Positions 1-18,300 of a DNA stretch of 64,000 bases are shown piece after piece. A program made the translations under genes and the position numbers. Position 1 is the stretch's first letter; the number at the start of each line of letters is the position of its first letter. The stretch comes from Halocaridina rubra. Its lineage: Eukaryota; Arthropoda; Malacostraca; Decapoda; Atyidae. Where the stretch lies: the NCBI GenBank assembly GCA_037179515.1, contig JAXCGZ010003871.1:67501-131500 (forward strand). The letters are read 5' to 3'. Below the pieces are notes generated by a model that searched no databases, was not told the origin of the DNA, and saw nothing but the letters and a program-made list of their open reading frames with translations.

Positions 1-238
1 GTTCACTAAGGGCTTTTTTTTTTTTCTGGTAAGATATCAGCGGACAAGTACTGAATTATTATTGGTATTTACATGAGCGAGCGGTGTCGCATTGCAGTAT
101 TTACATGAAGTCAATACCAGGAAAGATAGAGCATTTAAATACCTCATCCGTCTCATTTGATCTATGCGAATGTGTTTAGTTCAAGAAGATAGGTCGATTT
201 TCCTCCGATATACCAATATTGCTGTTTTAAAGTTCATA

Positions 239-346
239 TTTGATACCTGAGGTTTGATAAAACTCTATTTGACACCATTCCGTATAGCCTATTTTGATAC
301 CTGAGGTTTGATAAAACTCTATTTGACGCCATTCCGTATAGCCTAT
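239..346. repeat. 54-bp tandem duplication
   Basis: Two head-to-tail copies with a 54-bp period, at about 239-292 and 293-346. They differ at about one base (gacacc versus gacgcc), so the duplication is recent. Confidence 0.85.
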
Positions 347-905
347 TTTATATTCGTTGCCATTAGTTACTCGCTAACTTAAAACTTAAATAAATTGGTA
401 AGTGATATCTAAACACATGTTGTTCCTATTTGATATGGGAAAACACGTGTGTAATTCAATTAATCAGCTAACTCCGTTCTAGCAAGCTTAGGCTAGCTAT
501 TGATCTGGGCTTAATATGAGCGTGTAAGCCCATGGCGTGATAGGTTATGACGACTTGACCGACCTTCGGCATATTCAACTGTTATTAGTGTTCTAGAGAA
601 TTAGAATCCAACGTTTATTTTCCTTCTTAAATATTCAAGAGTGAATGAATCGAAACTTTTTTTTTTTTTCAATGACACTGGAAAGGAGTTTTTCAGTGTT
701 TTAAACTCATTGACAATTACTTGTTTTATTTGTTTATTTATTTATTTATTTATAACTTAATCAATTAATTGATTTAATTATTTATATATCTGTTTAATAT
801 GTACAAGCTAGGTTGGCCACTAATAAATATACATCAATAGGGAATTATTACTCACTGTTAAAAGGGGATATATATTGAATTATATCTATCTTAGGAAGTG
901 TCTGA

Positions 906-907
<2 letters not shown>

Positions 908-948
<41 letters not shown>
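908..948. repeat. (GT)n microsatellite
   Basis: Uninterrupted GT dinucleotide run of about 20 units. Confidence 0.95.
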
Positions 949-950
<2 letters not shown>

Positions 951-1374
951 TGTATTTTACAACTAAAGACAGTTATTCATCCTTTAAACAACGAACCATA
1001 AAGTAAAGCCTCTTCCATAGTTAAAGTATTTCATATGAAAAACCAATCCTACGATATCCTTTGGATTTGTCAACGTGGTTCTGTTAGAAATTCTATTTAT
1101 GATATTATGAATTCTTACACGCACATACAGTTTTTGAAAATATATATACGTAATTCAGACTTTGAAACACAAACAGATAATTATTTGGCAAGTAATTATG
1201 ATTGTAAGTGATTAGAAATATAGGTGGGGGGGATGAAGGGAGGTTGACCCATCTACTTATTCTTGACATCAAGAGTTTCATTATAGGAGACAGTGTTATA
1301 TGGCTCTACACTCTTGCTCCGTTATCTATAACATGTCGTAATTAGGTGATATGAAAAACAAAGATCAAAAGATA

Positions 1375-1378
<4 letters not shown>

Positions 1379-1451
<73 letters not shown>
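1379..1451. repeat. (TC)n microsatellite
   Basis: Pure TC run of about 36 units. Confidence 0.97.
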
Positions 1452-1454
<3 letters not shown>

Positions 1455-1674
1455 AATAACCAATGTAATTATTGGAAATAAAGTAATTTAATTTAATTTA
1501 ATTTACTCTCTCTCTTCTTCATATACGAAATGTATATGAATAATGAAGTCTTCCTACGTCATAAGAAAACAATGCAATACTATTCTAATAAAAGTTTTAG
1601 TACTTAGCATTAGACAAAAGTAAGTCTTTGCACCAAAGCGATAAGTTTGTTGGCCTTCACCTGGTAAGTCCTTA

Positions 1675-1676
<2 letters not shown>

Positions 1677-1732
<56 letters not shown>
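1677..1732. repeat. (CA)n microsatellite at a LINE 5' junction
   Basis: Pure CA run of about 28 units. It directly abuts the truncated 5' end of a CR1-like LINE fragment that starts at about 1731. Confidence 0.95.
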
Positions 1733-1733
<1 letters not shown>

Positions 1734-2449
1734 GCTTGACTACTCGGTGGCTGGAGTACAACTTCAGGAGACAGAAAATGAGAGAGATCTAGGAGTAAAC
1801 ATATTGGCAGATTTGTCTCCAGAAATACATATAAATGGCGTAGTAAGGGCAGCATATGCATTCTTATCAAATGTAAGGGTAGCCTTCAGGCACATGGACA
1901 AGGAAATGTTCAGAAATATTTATGTAACCTATGTGAGGCCAAAACTCGAATATGCAGCCCCCTTTTGGAATCCTCACTTGAAAAAGCACATAGCTAAGCT
2001 TGAAAAAGTTCAAAGACATGCCACGAAACTGGTGCCAGAAATACGCAATCTCGGTTATGATGAGAGGCTGAGGGAATTAGACTTGCCATCACTCGAAGCT
2101 AGAAGAGTAAGGGGGGATATGGTGACAGTCTTTAAATTCCTTCATGGTTATGATAGAGTGGATAGGGATCGATATTTCGATATGGCTGGCTCTAGAACTA
2201 GAGGTCATAGTTTGAAGCTTCGGAAGAAAACTTGTTTGCAGGATGTAAGGAAATACTTTTTCAGTGTAAGAGTAGTTGATAATTGGAATTCGCTAAGCGA
2301 GGAGGTAGTTAATGCTACCTCAATCCATAGTTTTAAGGACAGGTATGATAAGTATCACTAAGTCTAAAAATGGAACCGATCAGGAGACGGGAAGATACGA
2401 GCTTTGGGCTCTTTCCCGTAAACACAATTAGGTAATCACAATTAGGTAA

Positions 2450-2452
<3 letters not shown>
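1731..2452 (+). mobile_element. CR1-like LINE, 5'-truncated copy 1
   Basis: Only the region after the reverse transcriptase palm remains, plus the 3' UTR. It is nearly identical to the corresponding part of the longer copy at 3831-6435. The 5' end is cut at a (CA)n tract. The 3' UTR ends in two direct copies of acaattaggtaatc and runs straight into another (CA)n tract. Short tandem repeats at the 3' end instead of a poly(A) tail are typical of the CR1/L2 group. Confidence 0.85.
1747..2361 (+). CDS. C-terminal fragment of LINE reverse transcriptase
   Basis: Open frame of 204 codons ending in TAA. It covers the conserved C-terminal region of CR1-like reverse transcriptases (thumb and downstream helices), with blocks such as YVRPKLEYAAPFW and DLPSLEARRVRG. 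No catalytic motif is present because the fragment starts downstream of the FADD box. It is a dead fragment; the ATG used is internal. The frame is uninterrupted, which suggests recent insertion. Confidence 0.8.
   Translation: MAGVQLQETENERDLGVNILADLSPEIHINGVVRAAYAFLSNVRVAFRHMDKEMFRNIYVTYVRPKLEYAAPFWNPHLKKHIAKLEKVQRHATKLVPEIRNLGYDERLRELDLPSLEARRVRGDMVTVFKFLHGYDRVDRDRYFDMAGSRTRGHSLKLRKKTCLQDVRKYFFSVRVVDNWNSLSEEVVNATSIHSFKDRYDKYH

Positions 2453-2480
<28 letters not shown>
2450..2480. repeat. (CA)n microsatellite between duplicated LINE 3' ends
   Basis: CA run of about 15 units lying between two copies of the same CR1-like 3' UTR. Confidence 0.9.
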
Positions 2481-2483
<3 letters not shown>

Positions 2484-2587
2484 TCCCGTAAACACAAATG
2501 GAACCGATCAGGAGACGGGAAGATACGAGCTTTGGGCTCTTTCCCGTAAACACAATTAGGTAATCACAATTAGGTAATCACACACAT
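2481..2587 (+). mobile_element. Second copy of CR1-like LINE 3' UTR
   Basis: Repeats the 3' UTR seen at about 2368-2450, beginning inside the ctttcccgtaaacac block and ending in the same tandem terminal motif. The arrangement UTR-(CA)n-UTR looks like a local duplication, or slippage through the microsatellite, rather than two independent insertions. Confidence 0.8.
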
Positions 2588-3231
2588 CTTTGTTCCTGCC
2601 ATTTATGGAGTTATAAGATAATAAGGAAGAAGAGGTCGACAAAAAGAGATAGGGCCACCTTTGCTTGGTAAAGTGAGGGTTCAGACTGAAGATATCAGTA
2701 CTAGTTTAGGACATAATTTCAGTGAGTTCATTTTGGCCCATAAGTATTTAGGTTCAGATGGCTTATAACAGCTTTAGTATACTCCAATAAGCGACCGAGG
2801 AATCAATAAAGCCTTGGGGAGTATAAGAAAAATGAGTACTCTAAATGTGATGTATACCGTTATAAATATTATAATTGAGAGAAACTACTGGATATCAATA
2901 AAGAGGTTTTAATCATGCATAAACAGACAGAAACAGCCTTGATCCTCTCGGTAAAGACGAATATTTTTGGTATAAGAATCTTAGATTGTTTTCAAGGAAT
3001 TTCTTATACCAAAATGAACTGGGACTAATAAGTGTTTGAGGAGCAAAAGAACTGTAACCAAAGTACGTATGTATAAGAAGATAGAATAAAAGATGGAAAC
3101 GATATTAAGAGAGAAACTAAGGAAAATCACAGACTCCTCCACATTATTTTTTTTCTCAGAGAAAAATCAAAGAAGAAAGAACAAGTTACAATGTTGAAAA
3201 CAAGAGAAAGTAGTATAAATAAGACAGATCC
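2588..3231. other. Non-coding stretch, no recognised element
   Basis: No supported exon. It may contain further upstream sequence of the old LINE copy that starts being recognisable at 3232, but I cannot align it. Confidence 0.4.
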
Positions 3232-3670
3232 GTGTCCAGTATCTAGGTGTCAATGTATTGGCAGATTTATCTCCAAAATAAATACAGATGCAAGGCAGAG
3301 GCTGTATATGGATTTTTTACTAAGCAAAAGGGTAACTTATGGGCATATGGACAATGAAATTTACATGGCTCACATGTGACCTAAACTTGAACTTGCAGCA
3401 CCATTCTGAAATCAGCACTTTGAAAAGATAGCAAATTATAGAACATTTCACAGACATACTGTAAAACTGGTCCAGAATATACTAGATCTCAGTCATGAAG
3501 AAAAGTTAAAGGAGTCATATTTACCACCACTAGAAGCCAGAATGATAAGGGGACATATAATAATAGTGCTTAAATTCCTCCAAGGTGTTGACAGAGATGA
3601 TAGAGAATGATACTGTAATTAAGAGAGACTAAAATATAGGTCGCAGATTGATACTGCTCTGGAAAACTTC
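3232..3670 (+). mobile_element. Old CR1-like LINE copy, left part (split)
   Basis: Degenerate sequence that aligns in order with the C-terminal part of the younger copies: tattggcagattt, catatggacaatgaaat, and blocks matching the KLVPEIRNL and LPPLEARMIRG regions. Many substitutions and stop codons are present. The alignment breaks at about 3670 and resumes at about 6461, on the far side of the antisense LINE at 3831-6435. The old copy was therefore interrupted by the younger one. Confidence 0.75.
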
Positions 3671-3830
<160 letters not shown>

Positions 3831-6435
3831 GTGATTACCTAATTGTGATTACCTAATTATGTTTACGGGAAAGAGCCCAAAGCTCGTATCTTCCCGTCTC
3901 CTGATCGGTTCCATTTTAGATTTAGTGATACTTATCATACCTGTCCTTAAAACTATGGATTGAGATAGCATTAACTACCTCCTCGCTTAGCCAATTCCAA
4001 TTATCAACTACTCTTACACTGAAAAAGTATTTCCTTACATCCTGCAAAGAAGTTTTCTTACGAAGCTTCAAACTATGACCTCTAGTTCTAGAGCCAGCCA
4101 TATCAAAATATCGAGCCCTATCCACTCTATCATAACCATGAAGGAATTTAAAGACTGTCACCATATCCCCCCTCACTCTTCTAGCTTCGAGTGATGGTAA
4201 GTCTAATTCCCTCAGCCTCTCATCATAACTGAGATTGCGTATTTCTGGCAACAGTTTCGTGGCATGTCTTTGAACTTTTTCAAGCTTAGCTATGTGCTTT
4301 TTCAAGTGCGGATTCCAAAAGGGGGCTGCATATTCGAGTTTTGGCCTCACATAGGTTACATAAATATTTCTGAACATTTCCTTGTCCATGTGCCTGAAGG
4401 CTACCCTTACATTTGATAAGAATGCATATGCTGCCCTTACTATGCCATTTATATGTATTTCTGGAGACAAATCTGCCAGTATGTTTACTCCTAGATCTCT
4501 CTCATTTTCTGTCTCTTGAAGTTGTACTCCAGCCACCGAGCAGTCAAGCTTGGGCCTTCTTGCACTTGTACCCATTCTCATTACCTTACATTTTGAAGTA
4601 TTGAATTTCATTAGCCACTTTTCTGACCACTCATGCAGATTATTTAGATCCTCCTGAATTTCTCTACCATTGTTCTCGTTTTTTACTTTCTTCACAATCT
4701 TTGCATCATCTGCAAACATATTCATGAATGAATTTACAGACTCTGGTAGGTCATTTACATATACAAGGAACAAAAGTGGCCCTAAAACTGAACCCTGTGG
4801 AACTCCACTACTAACTCTTCTCCATTCAGACACTGAGTGTCTTACTCTAACCCTCTGTTCCCTTCCTTCTAAGTAAGTTTTTATCCATTCCAAAACATTT
4901 CCACCTATTCTAGCCATTGATTGCAGCTTGCTAATAAGTCTCCCATGTGGAACAGTGTCAAACGCTTTCTGGAAGTCTAGGAATATGCAATCTGCCCAGC
5001 CCGCTCTTTCCTGTAAGATTTGGCTTACCTCATCATAAAATTCTAATAAGTTTGTTACTGTTGATCTACCTTCTCTGAAGCCATGTTGCCTCACTGACAA
5101 AATGTTGAAGGATTCCAAGTGAAGAGAGATATGTTTCCTTAGTAGTTTCTCCATAACTTTGCAAACTATGCTGGTCAAGGAAACTGGTCTATAGTTCAGA
5201 GCCGTATCCCTCCTTCCCTTTTTGAAGATAGGTATCACATTTGCTTGTTTACAGCATCTTGGAATCTCCCCCGACTCCAGTGACTCCTTAAATATGATAC
5301 TTAGTGCCACTGATATTGTGTTTGCACATTTTTTAAGCACATGAGGGGATATGTCATCAGGACCTGTAGCTTTATGAACATCTAAATCCATCAGCGATTT
5401 GCATACCTCTGTGGCTGTAAGGTTGATGTCCTCTAATACCGGCCCTTGAGCTTCTATCACTGCAATCTGAGGGGGTGGGGTATTTTCTACTGTAAATACT
5501 GACTGAAACTCCTTGTTCAATTCTTTGCAGATCTCTTCATCCGTCTCAGTGATGCTTCCATCCGCTCTCTTTAGCCTTAAAACCTGTTCTTTTACCTTCA
5601 GTTTTCCTCTGATAAAGCTGTGGAAAAGCTTGGGATTTTCTTTAGCCTTCCTGGTGATGTCCCTCTCATAGTCTCTCTCTGCCTCTCTCCTTTTACTTAG
5701 GTAGTCATTTCTTGCTCTTTGGTAGGTTTGCCAGGCATTTATGTTTTTTCTCCTCCTATACCTTTTCCAGCATTTGTCTCTCCACTCCTTAGCTCTTTTA
5801 CACCCATTATCGAACCATTTCTCTCTGGCATGAATTACACCTACTTTGGTGACAGGTATGCAGCAATCTACTATCTTCCCATATTTCTCACAAAAGATGT
5901 CATACATTTCTTGTACAGATTTGTTGTAAAATAAGGTTCTCCAGTCAATAACTGCAAAAAGCTCATTCATTTTGATGTAATCTCCTTTCGGATAGTTCCT
6001 CCTCATGTCCTCAGTGCCTCTACTCTCAGGAAGAATATCTTCAATGATATACTCCATCAACAACACACAGTGGTCACTCTTTCCAATTGGTGGTTCATAT
6101 TCAATATTTTCAATATCCAACGCATTATCTGTGAACACTAGATCAAGTAGTGATGGCTCATCCCCACCCCTGGCCCTTGTTGGTTCCATTACATGTTGGT
6201 GTAGGAAATTCCCTTGTACGCAATCTAGGAATCTTGCCCCGAATGAGTCCTCACCACTGTGTGGGTCAAGATTTATCCACTCTATCTCTTTATGATTAAA
6301 GTCTCCCATAATCAAAATCCTACATTTTTTTCCCCGTGCCATGTTAACAACTGAGTTTATGACTTCAATAGTACTTATATGACTTTCCTCATAAACTTCA
6401 AGCCTATTTTGGTTCCTTGGTGGGTTGTATACAAC
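3831..6435 (-). mobile_element. CR1-like LINE, long 5'-truncated copy 2
   Basis: About 2.6 kb. The 3' end (left) carries tandem copies of gtgattacctaatt, the reverse complement of the terminal motif in copy 1. The 5' end (right) stops inside the endonuclease domain. The reading frame is open throughout, so this is the youngest copy in the window. It is flanked on both sides by GTAT-type repeats and then by the two halves of an older relative. Confidence 0.9.
3922..6435 (-). CDS. LINE ORF2 fragment: endonuclease (partial) and reverse transcriptase
   Basis: About 838 codons of LINE ORF2, open to the TAA stop. Order from the N-terminus: the C-terminal half of an apurinic-type endonuclease, with GDFNH and the late GKSDH motif; a linker; then reverse transcriptase with GFREGRS, the FLDFQKAFDTVPH box, GVPQGSVLGP and the catalytic FADD box; then the CR1-type C-terminal region. 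The catalytic aspartates of the RT core are present. The first half of the endonuclease is missing, so the fragment cannot be autonomous. The open frame runs on to an upstream ATG at 6525, but those extra ~30 codons lie in the GTAT repeat and the old flanking LINE and are not part of the protein. No promoter or start is preserved. Confidence 0.88.
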   Translation of the reverse strand, partial: VVYNPPRNQNRLEVYEESHISTIEVINSVVNMARGKKCRILIMGDFNHKEIEWINLDPHSGEDSFGARFLDCVQGNFLHQHVMEPTRARGGDEPSLLDLVFTDNALDIENIEYEPPIGKSDHCVLLMEYIIEDILPESRGTEDMRRNYPKGDYIKMNELFAVIDWRTLFYNKSVQEMYDIFCEKYGKIVDCCIPVTKVGVIHAREKWFDNGCKRAKEWRDKCWKRYRRRKNINAWQTYQRARNDYLSKRREAERDYERDITRKAKENPKLFHSFIRGKLKVKEQVLRLKRADGSITETDEEICKELNKEFQSVFTVENTPPPQIAVIEAQGPVLEDINLTATEVCKSLMDLDVHKATGPDDISPHVLKKCANTISVALSIIFKESLESGEIPRCCKQANVIPIFKKGRRDTALNYRPVSLTSIVCKVMEKLLRKHISLHLESFNILSVRQHGFREGRSTVTNLLEFYDEVSQILQERAGWADCIFLDFQKAFDTVPHGRLISKLQSMARIGGNVLEWIKTYLEGREQRVRVRHSVSEWRRVSSGVPQGSVLGPLLFLVYVNDLPESVNSFMNMFADDAKIVKKVKNENNGREIQEDLNNLHEWSEKWLMKFNTSKCKVMRMGTSARRPKLDCSVAGVQLQETENERDLGVNILADLSPEIHINGIVRAAYAFLSNVRVAFRHMDKEMFRNIYVTYVRPKLEYAAPFWNPHLKKHIAKLEKVQRHATKLLPEIRNLSYDERLRELDLPSLEARRVRGDMVTVFKFLHGYDRVDRARYFDMAGSRTRGHSLKLRKKTSLQDVRKYFFSVRVVDNWNWLSEEVVNAISIHSFKDRYDKYH

Positions 6436-6460
6436 ATATGTATATATGTATGTATGTATA

Positions 6461-6660
6461 CTGTAGGTTGTCGAGGATTGGTTGATAATTGTATTAGCTA
6501 AGATAATAGATTGTGCTGAATGCAATCACAAGTTTAAGGAAAAATATGACTAGTGTCACTCTATAATAAAAAAAATAGACCAGGAGACAGGGAACTTACA
6601 AGCATAAGCCTCTTACCCCTGACATACTCAGCTATTTGCCCTCACACCCAAGTAATTCCG
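6461..6660 (+). mobile_element. Old CR1-like LINE copy, right part (split)
   Basis: Continues the old copy interrupted at 3670. It holds a diverged version of the VVDNWN block, then a block matching HSFKDRYDKYH, then a diverged 3' UTR containing gaccaggagacaggga. About 35 bp at the junction appear lost or replaced by simple repeat. Confidence 0.65.
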
Positions 6661-6719
6661 CTTTTTTTTTACGAGGCCATAACAAATGAATGTTATTAAT
6701 AACAGAGTTACAAGACAAG

Positions 6720-7705
<986 letters not shown>

Positions 7706-7899
7706 GATAGGCAATGCTAATACATGATAATACAGGTCATTATTTAAGCTCCTTGTAACCGAATTCAATTATTACAGCAACCTAGAGTAAATTAAATTCA
7801 CAATATCTTTGTAACGTAAATAAAAATAAAATCTATTTCGATTAAGCAAGGAGCATTATTAATGTTGTTAATCTTTCATATTTCTTTATCTGTGGTTGA

Positions 7900-7900
<1 letters not shown>

Positions 7901-7976
<76 letters not shown>

Positions 7977-7995
7977 TATTATTATTATTGTTATA

Positions 7996-8060
<65 letters not shown>
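7901..8060. repeat. (ATT)n microsatellite
   Basis: ATT trinucleotide run of about 53 units with a small interruption around 7973-7997. Confidence 0.97.
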
Positions 8061-8199
8061 CATTTATTCTCCTCAGTTGACGATGATGAGAAAACAGGCT
8101 CATATTGTTGTGCACATACCCACTGGGGTGCAAATCAGTGGCTTGACTAGATACTTCTTTGTAACTTTGATTTCAGTAAATCAATGAAGCTTTTTTTTT

Positions 8200-8330
8200 T
8201 ATGAGTGATACCATGACGGGCAAAGAAAATTATCCTTAAGCTATAAAGAACGTAAACAGAAACAGAGATGGGAGTGTTGTGACATGTCAGATGTGTAGCG
8301 TATGCGCCGATATACAGACAAAAATATACC
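8200..8330 (-). repeat. Dispersed repeat R1, partial antisense copy
   Basis: Reverse complement of the middle of the R1 repeat seen at 6911-7117; shared blocks include acagaaacagagatgggag and acatgtcagatg. Confidence 0.6.
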
Positions 8331-8620
8331 TTGCGTAACACGTCATGAGGGTCCCTCTATCCCCCCTTTTTCTTTGTCATTGTGGGAGAGAACCCCTCCC
8401 CCCACTCAGTTTTTGATATAGGGAAGAGGATATCTTTAGCTTTTTGTACGAAATTTTTGTGTTTCATTTAAAATTCGGGATTTCTTTTCCTAGGCTAAAT
8501 TAATAGCTATATGCTACTGTTGAACCTTCATTGCTACAAGTATTATTCATTTTGTAAATTTTCCTAGTAACGAAGAAAAATTGAAAAAAAAAAATGGATA
8601 TTAGGTCATCGCTGAAGTGT

Positions 8621-8687
8621 ACTTTGAAATATTGTTATCTTATTATTAATCTGATAAACATTTCCGACTTTTCTTCTGCAATGAGTA
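8621..8687. repeat. 67-bp direct repeat flanking a SINE, left copy
   Basis: Matches 8886-8952 with about six substitutions over 67 bp. The two copies bracket the SINE at 8695-8885. Confidence 0.85.
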
Positions 8688-8694
8688 GCTAGCG

Positions 8695-8885
8695 TGTTTT
8701 ACGGCACGAACTCCCTTTTCTACCAAGGGCTAGGACGGTTGCCTTCATACGAAGGACATGTTTTGGCAGATATAATCGTTACCCTGAGTGCATGCCCTTG
8801 TTAACCTCAGACCGTGACGGGGCGCGAACCCTCGACCTGACGCCTCAGAGTCGCGGACGCTGCCGCTTGAGCCACGTTGACTACT
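8695..8885 (-). mobile_element. tRNA-derived SINE (family A), copy 1
   Basis: About 190 bp. On the minus strand it starts with a tRNA-like head (ccacggtggctcaagcggc type A box, then a B box close to gagggttcgcgcc) and ends in a conserved tail carrying aaaagggagttcgtgccg. The family recurs at least eight times in the window, mostly in this orientation. Confidence 0.85.
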
Positions 8886-8952
8886 ACTTTTAAATATTAT
8901 TATCTTGTTATTAATCTGATAAACACTTCCGACATTTCTTCTGCAATGAGTA
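8886..8952. repeat. 67-bp direct repeat flanking a SINE, right copy
   Basis: Partner of 8621-8687; period 265 bp. Confidence 0.85.
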
Positions 8953-9028
8953 TTTCTGAATAATATATGTAGGAGATAAGATATTCTATGAGGACCACTG
9001 GTAAAAGTAGCCTGTTTTCAAATACACA

Positions 9029-9134
9029 CATGTATGTACGTACGTACGTATGTATGTATGTATGTATGTATGTATGTATGTATGTATGTATGTATGTATG
9101 TATGTATGTATGTATGTATGTATGTATGTATGTA

Positions 9135-9169
<35 letters not shown>

Positions 9170-9236
9170 ATGTATGTATGTATGTATGTATGTATGTATG
9201 TATGTATGTATGTATGTATGTATGTATGTATGTATG

Positions 9237-9267
<31 letters not shown>
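9029..9267. repeat. (GTAT)n microsatellite with internal (GT)n
   Basis: About 58 tetranucleotide units, with a GTAC start and a short GT block around 9137-9152. It is open in several frames on both strands, which produces spurious reading frames. Confidence 0.97.
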
Positions 9268-9403
9268 TATTAAAAAATATACCGTGTATAGGACTACTCT
9301 ATTTGCAACCAATTCGAGAATAAATATTTAACTAAAGTCTTTTATATATTTTCGTATTTATATGTAAAACTTTGCAGCCTTTTCTAAAATATGTCACAGT
9401 TAG

Positions 9404-9526
9404 TCCCCTTTCAAATGGGGATGGACGGGGAAAGCTTGGAGGAGGAGGAGGATTAAGGCTGGATGCCTACCTCTACGCCCCGCAGCGGGATCGAACCCTC
9501 GTTTGTCAGGCTCGTCACTCTCCTAA
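9404..9526 (-). mobile_element. SINE-like repeat (family C), partial
   Basis: The minus strand has a clear pol III B box (ggttcgatccc within 9483-9502), followed by a tail shared with the repeat at 18165-18300 (ggcatccagc ... ccccatt ... gggg). The A-box half is missing or diverged. Confidence 0.55.
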
Positions 9527-9691
9527 TTTTACAGTCTCACTGAATGTTTATATGTTCCTTGTCATTTTGTTAATTTATCAAAATATACCATTGCCTTGTG
9601 CGTCGTTACCCACAGTTTCTTAATAGTTAACTATATTTGTTATTAAGAATATATTTTCTATGTCCTACAGAGTTAATGTTACTGATGTGAT

Positions 9692-9882
9692 CGGTTTTAC
9701 GTCGTGGACTCCCTTTTCAATCAAGGGCTAGGACGGTGTTTTCTTGCCAAGGACTTTTATTTTGGCAAGTGCACCCGTTATCCTGAGTGAATGCCCTTTA
9801 TAATTTCGGACCTTGGGTTGCCTCGAACCCACGACCCGACGAATCAAAGTCGCGAGAGTTACCACTCGGCCACGGCGGCCAG
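9692..9882 (-). mobile_element. tRNA-derived SINE (family A), copy 2
   Basis: Best preserved tRNA-like head in the window. Read on the minus strand, the A box tggccgagtggt lies at 9861-9872 and the B box ggttcgaggca at 9819-9829. The tail carries aaaagggagtccacgacg. It ends only 40 bp upstream of the first coding exon of the CRAL-TRIO gene. Confidence 0.85.
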
Positions 9883-9923
9883 TGTGATTATTATTGATAA
9901 TGTTCTTTAATTTTTCTCGCAGC

Positions 9924-15630
<5,707 letters not shown>

Positions 15631-15986
15631 TCTTTTCTATTGATTTATGTACAAGTTGTAGATGTTTATGTAGATTCCCGTTTCGAGGGTGGGTTCTTCA
15701 GCTCAACTAAATTATTGAGTACAAAGAAAATGAATATATTAAAATAGACTTGTTTTAAAGCTCTACTGGGTTGTACCACGTAGACAGTTCGAGATAAATA
15801 ACAATTGCTAATCTACTTCTATCACAAATCATGAAATTAAATATAAAAAACAGCTAAACACAGAACAGTCCTTTAGGAAATAATATCTATATTCTATTTA
15901 TAATTTATTGAGAATTTACAGAGTAGGAATATAATTCTTGGAAGACTGAATACACTTGAACAATGTAATGATCATTACAAAATACG

Positions 15987-15997
15987 AATAAAATAAA
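15987..15997 (+). promoter_or_regulatory. Candidate polyadenylation signals of the CRAL-TRIO gene
   Basis: Two overlapping AATAAA hexamers at 15987-15992 and 15992-15997, about 360 bp after the stop codon. Confidence 0.5.
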
Positions 15998-16925
15998 GTA
16001 AAAAAAAAAAAAATAATAACGTGCCATGGAAGTTAAGCTAAATGGGTGATATTTCTGTAAAATATTGTATTAAGCTATCACTTTTAAGTTCTTGATGACC
16101 TATGGCCTAATATTTCCATTAAGGTACATCAAGGCCATTATTAGCACGAGTTTATAACACTATGAAAATGAAGCTCATAATTGATTGGACAATGAAATGT
16201 AATTAATTCTAATTATTTTCATTGTGAATTGATAATTTTGATCATCACTATCATTAGAAATGAACGATTTTTGAGATCTACAACCTTGATATAAACAGAA
16301 TGACTATCATTAATCGTTTTACAAAGAAAATAATTAGAAATGCCACATTTCAAGTCTCTAAATTAATGATCGGAAGAAATGTTTTAACTACGTTTCCTAA
16401 AAGGGGGATTCGCCCCCAGGACCTCCCTACCCAATCTAACTAACCTAACCAAGGGTAACCTACTATAATTATTACAAGGTAATTAGGGGTCTCGTTTTCA
16501 CATAATTAGTTAAGTTTCTTATTCCAGACCCCTTTCATTAGCAATTAGCGGCAATTAAAATCAAGACAATATTAGATAGTTTCATACACTGATGCAAGCT
16601 CAGACATAAGATAAAAGTGTCTATGATATAGTCTAGTTATACAAAATATATGGGTGTTATTTTTTGCCTAAATATGTACACTAAAATGCCTTCAAAGGTC
16701 TCAGCTGTGAGGAGAAGATACATTATTCACAAAATTTTATTTAGTTTCGGCAGTTTTTTTTTTCACAAATCTTTAGTTTTGGAAGTCTACTCGCTATTGT
16801 ACCGCGTAATGCACACATATTCATACAGACACGCACGTATGTGTGCATATGTGTGTATTAGTATGCATGTATATGTTCTATTTGTTTCAAAACGTTTCTA
16901 ATGTTTAAAGTGTAAAATGATACAG
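15998..16925. other. Intergenic stretch
   Basis: No supported gene. It includes a C-rich patch with CCTAA-like motifs (about 16425-16465), as found in several repeats of this window. Confidence 0.5.
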
Positions 16926-17138
<213 letters not shown>

Positions 17139-18164
17139 ATATCTTAACGGATTGACTTAAATAAATGACAGCTATAAAGATTGGAAAAGTCACACATTTT
17201 CATTAATATCCCTTTCTTGTTTTGTAAAGATTTTATGCATCTGTTAGCTCATGTGTGTATACTCTAGATAATACTTATGTAGACCCTACAACTGATTTTA
17301 TATGAACACTATGATAAAATTTTGCTGCCCATCGATATTAATTAATGAATACTGTTTTTGTAACTCCAAAGTGTATTTTGGGAGTTATATTTCAATATGA
17401 CATCCCCTTCATCTTACACCAATGCCATTTTTTTAAATAAATTTAATTTATGAATGGAAAACAAAATAAATAAGCCAGCAGATATTATGGGATATAGACA
17501 ATTATTATAAAACAGTAGCAATTATGTTAAAATAACGTTAAATTATGAATAATGAAACAATCACCATGTCCTTTTAAACTGAATATTCAAATAGTGATTT
17601 TAGCTAAAGACATCAAGCACCTAAAATCTCTGTACATGTATTTTTTACTTACTATATGTAAGCATTATGACTGATGGCATTGACTGGAAATGCTTTTACG
17701 TTCTATAAAGAGATGACCATCCCCAACGTGGCAATTATACACGATAACGGACGCTCGAACATGGCGCCAATGCAGTCAGGACGCTAAGTGTGTAACCATA
17801 GCAACCATTAGAGAAACATTACAAAAAAATTACTCCTACTGCAATTTAAGAATAAAAAGCAAAAACTCTGCCAGTAAATAGAAAGTTTTAAATGAATACG
17901 ATACTAATGCAATATATTAAAGATATTAGAAAATAATTAAATACCAGTACATATCTTCTACTAGAGAAAGGAAGGATTAGGTTGAAAATCGAAGAGATTT
18001 AGAGGGACTGAATGCTGAAGTACTTGTTAAAAAAATAAATTAAATTATTTCTTTTAAGACATCTGTATGATTTTGAGCCTTATGACCATAGCTATATCCT
18101 CCATAAATGGGCTGATAATTACAACAGTGTATTTTGGCTAACGTTTTGCAAGGAATTGGAGGAA
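17139..18164. other. Intergenic stretch
   Basis: AT-rich. I see no exon or recognised element. Confidence 0.5.
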
Positions 18165-18300
18165 CGAGGTAGCACAGTGGTTCATAGCACTCGATCCGAG
18201 AGTTGATCCACGATCAAGCACACAGCCAGGCGTTTGGGAAGGCATCCAGCGTTAATTCCCCAGCTCTTACCTGTCAGTGTCCACTCTTATAATGGGGTTA
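18165..18300 (+). mobile_element. SINE-like repeat (family C)
   Basis: Starts with a weak tRNA-like head (ggtagcacagtggtt resembling an A box) and ends in a tail shared with 9404-9526 (ggcatccagcgttaattccc ... aatggggtt). Diverged. Confidence 0.5.

Larger units (their letters stand above)
1..1378. other. AT-rich non-coding stretch
   Basis: I see no credible coding exon on either strand. It contains a short tandem duplication (239-346) and a (GT)n tract (908-948). The rest is AT-rich DNA without a recognisable element. Confidence 0.6.
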
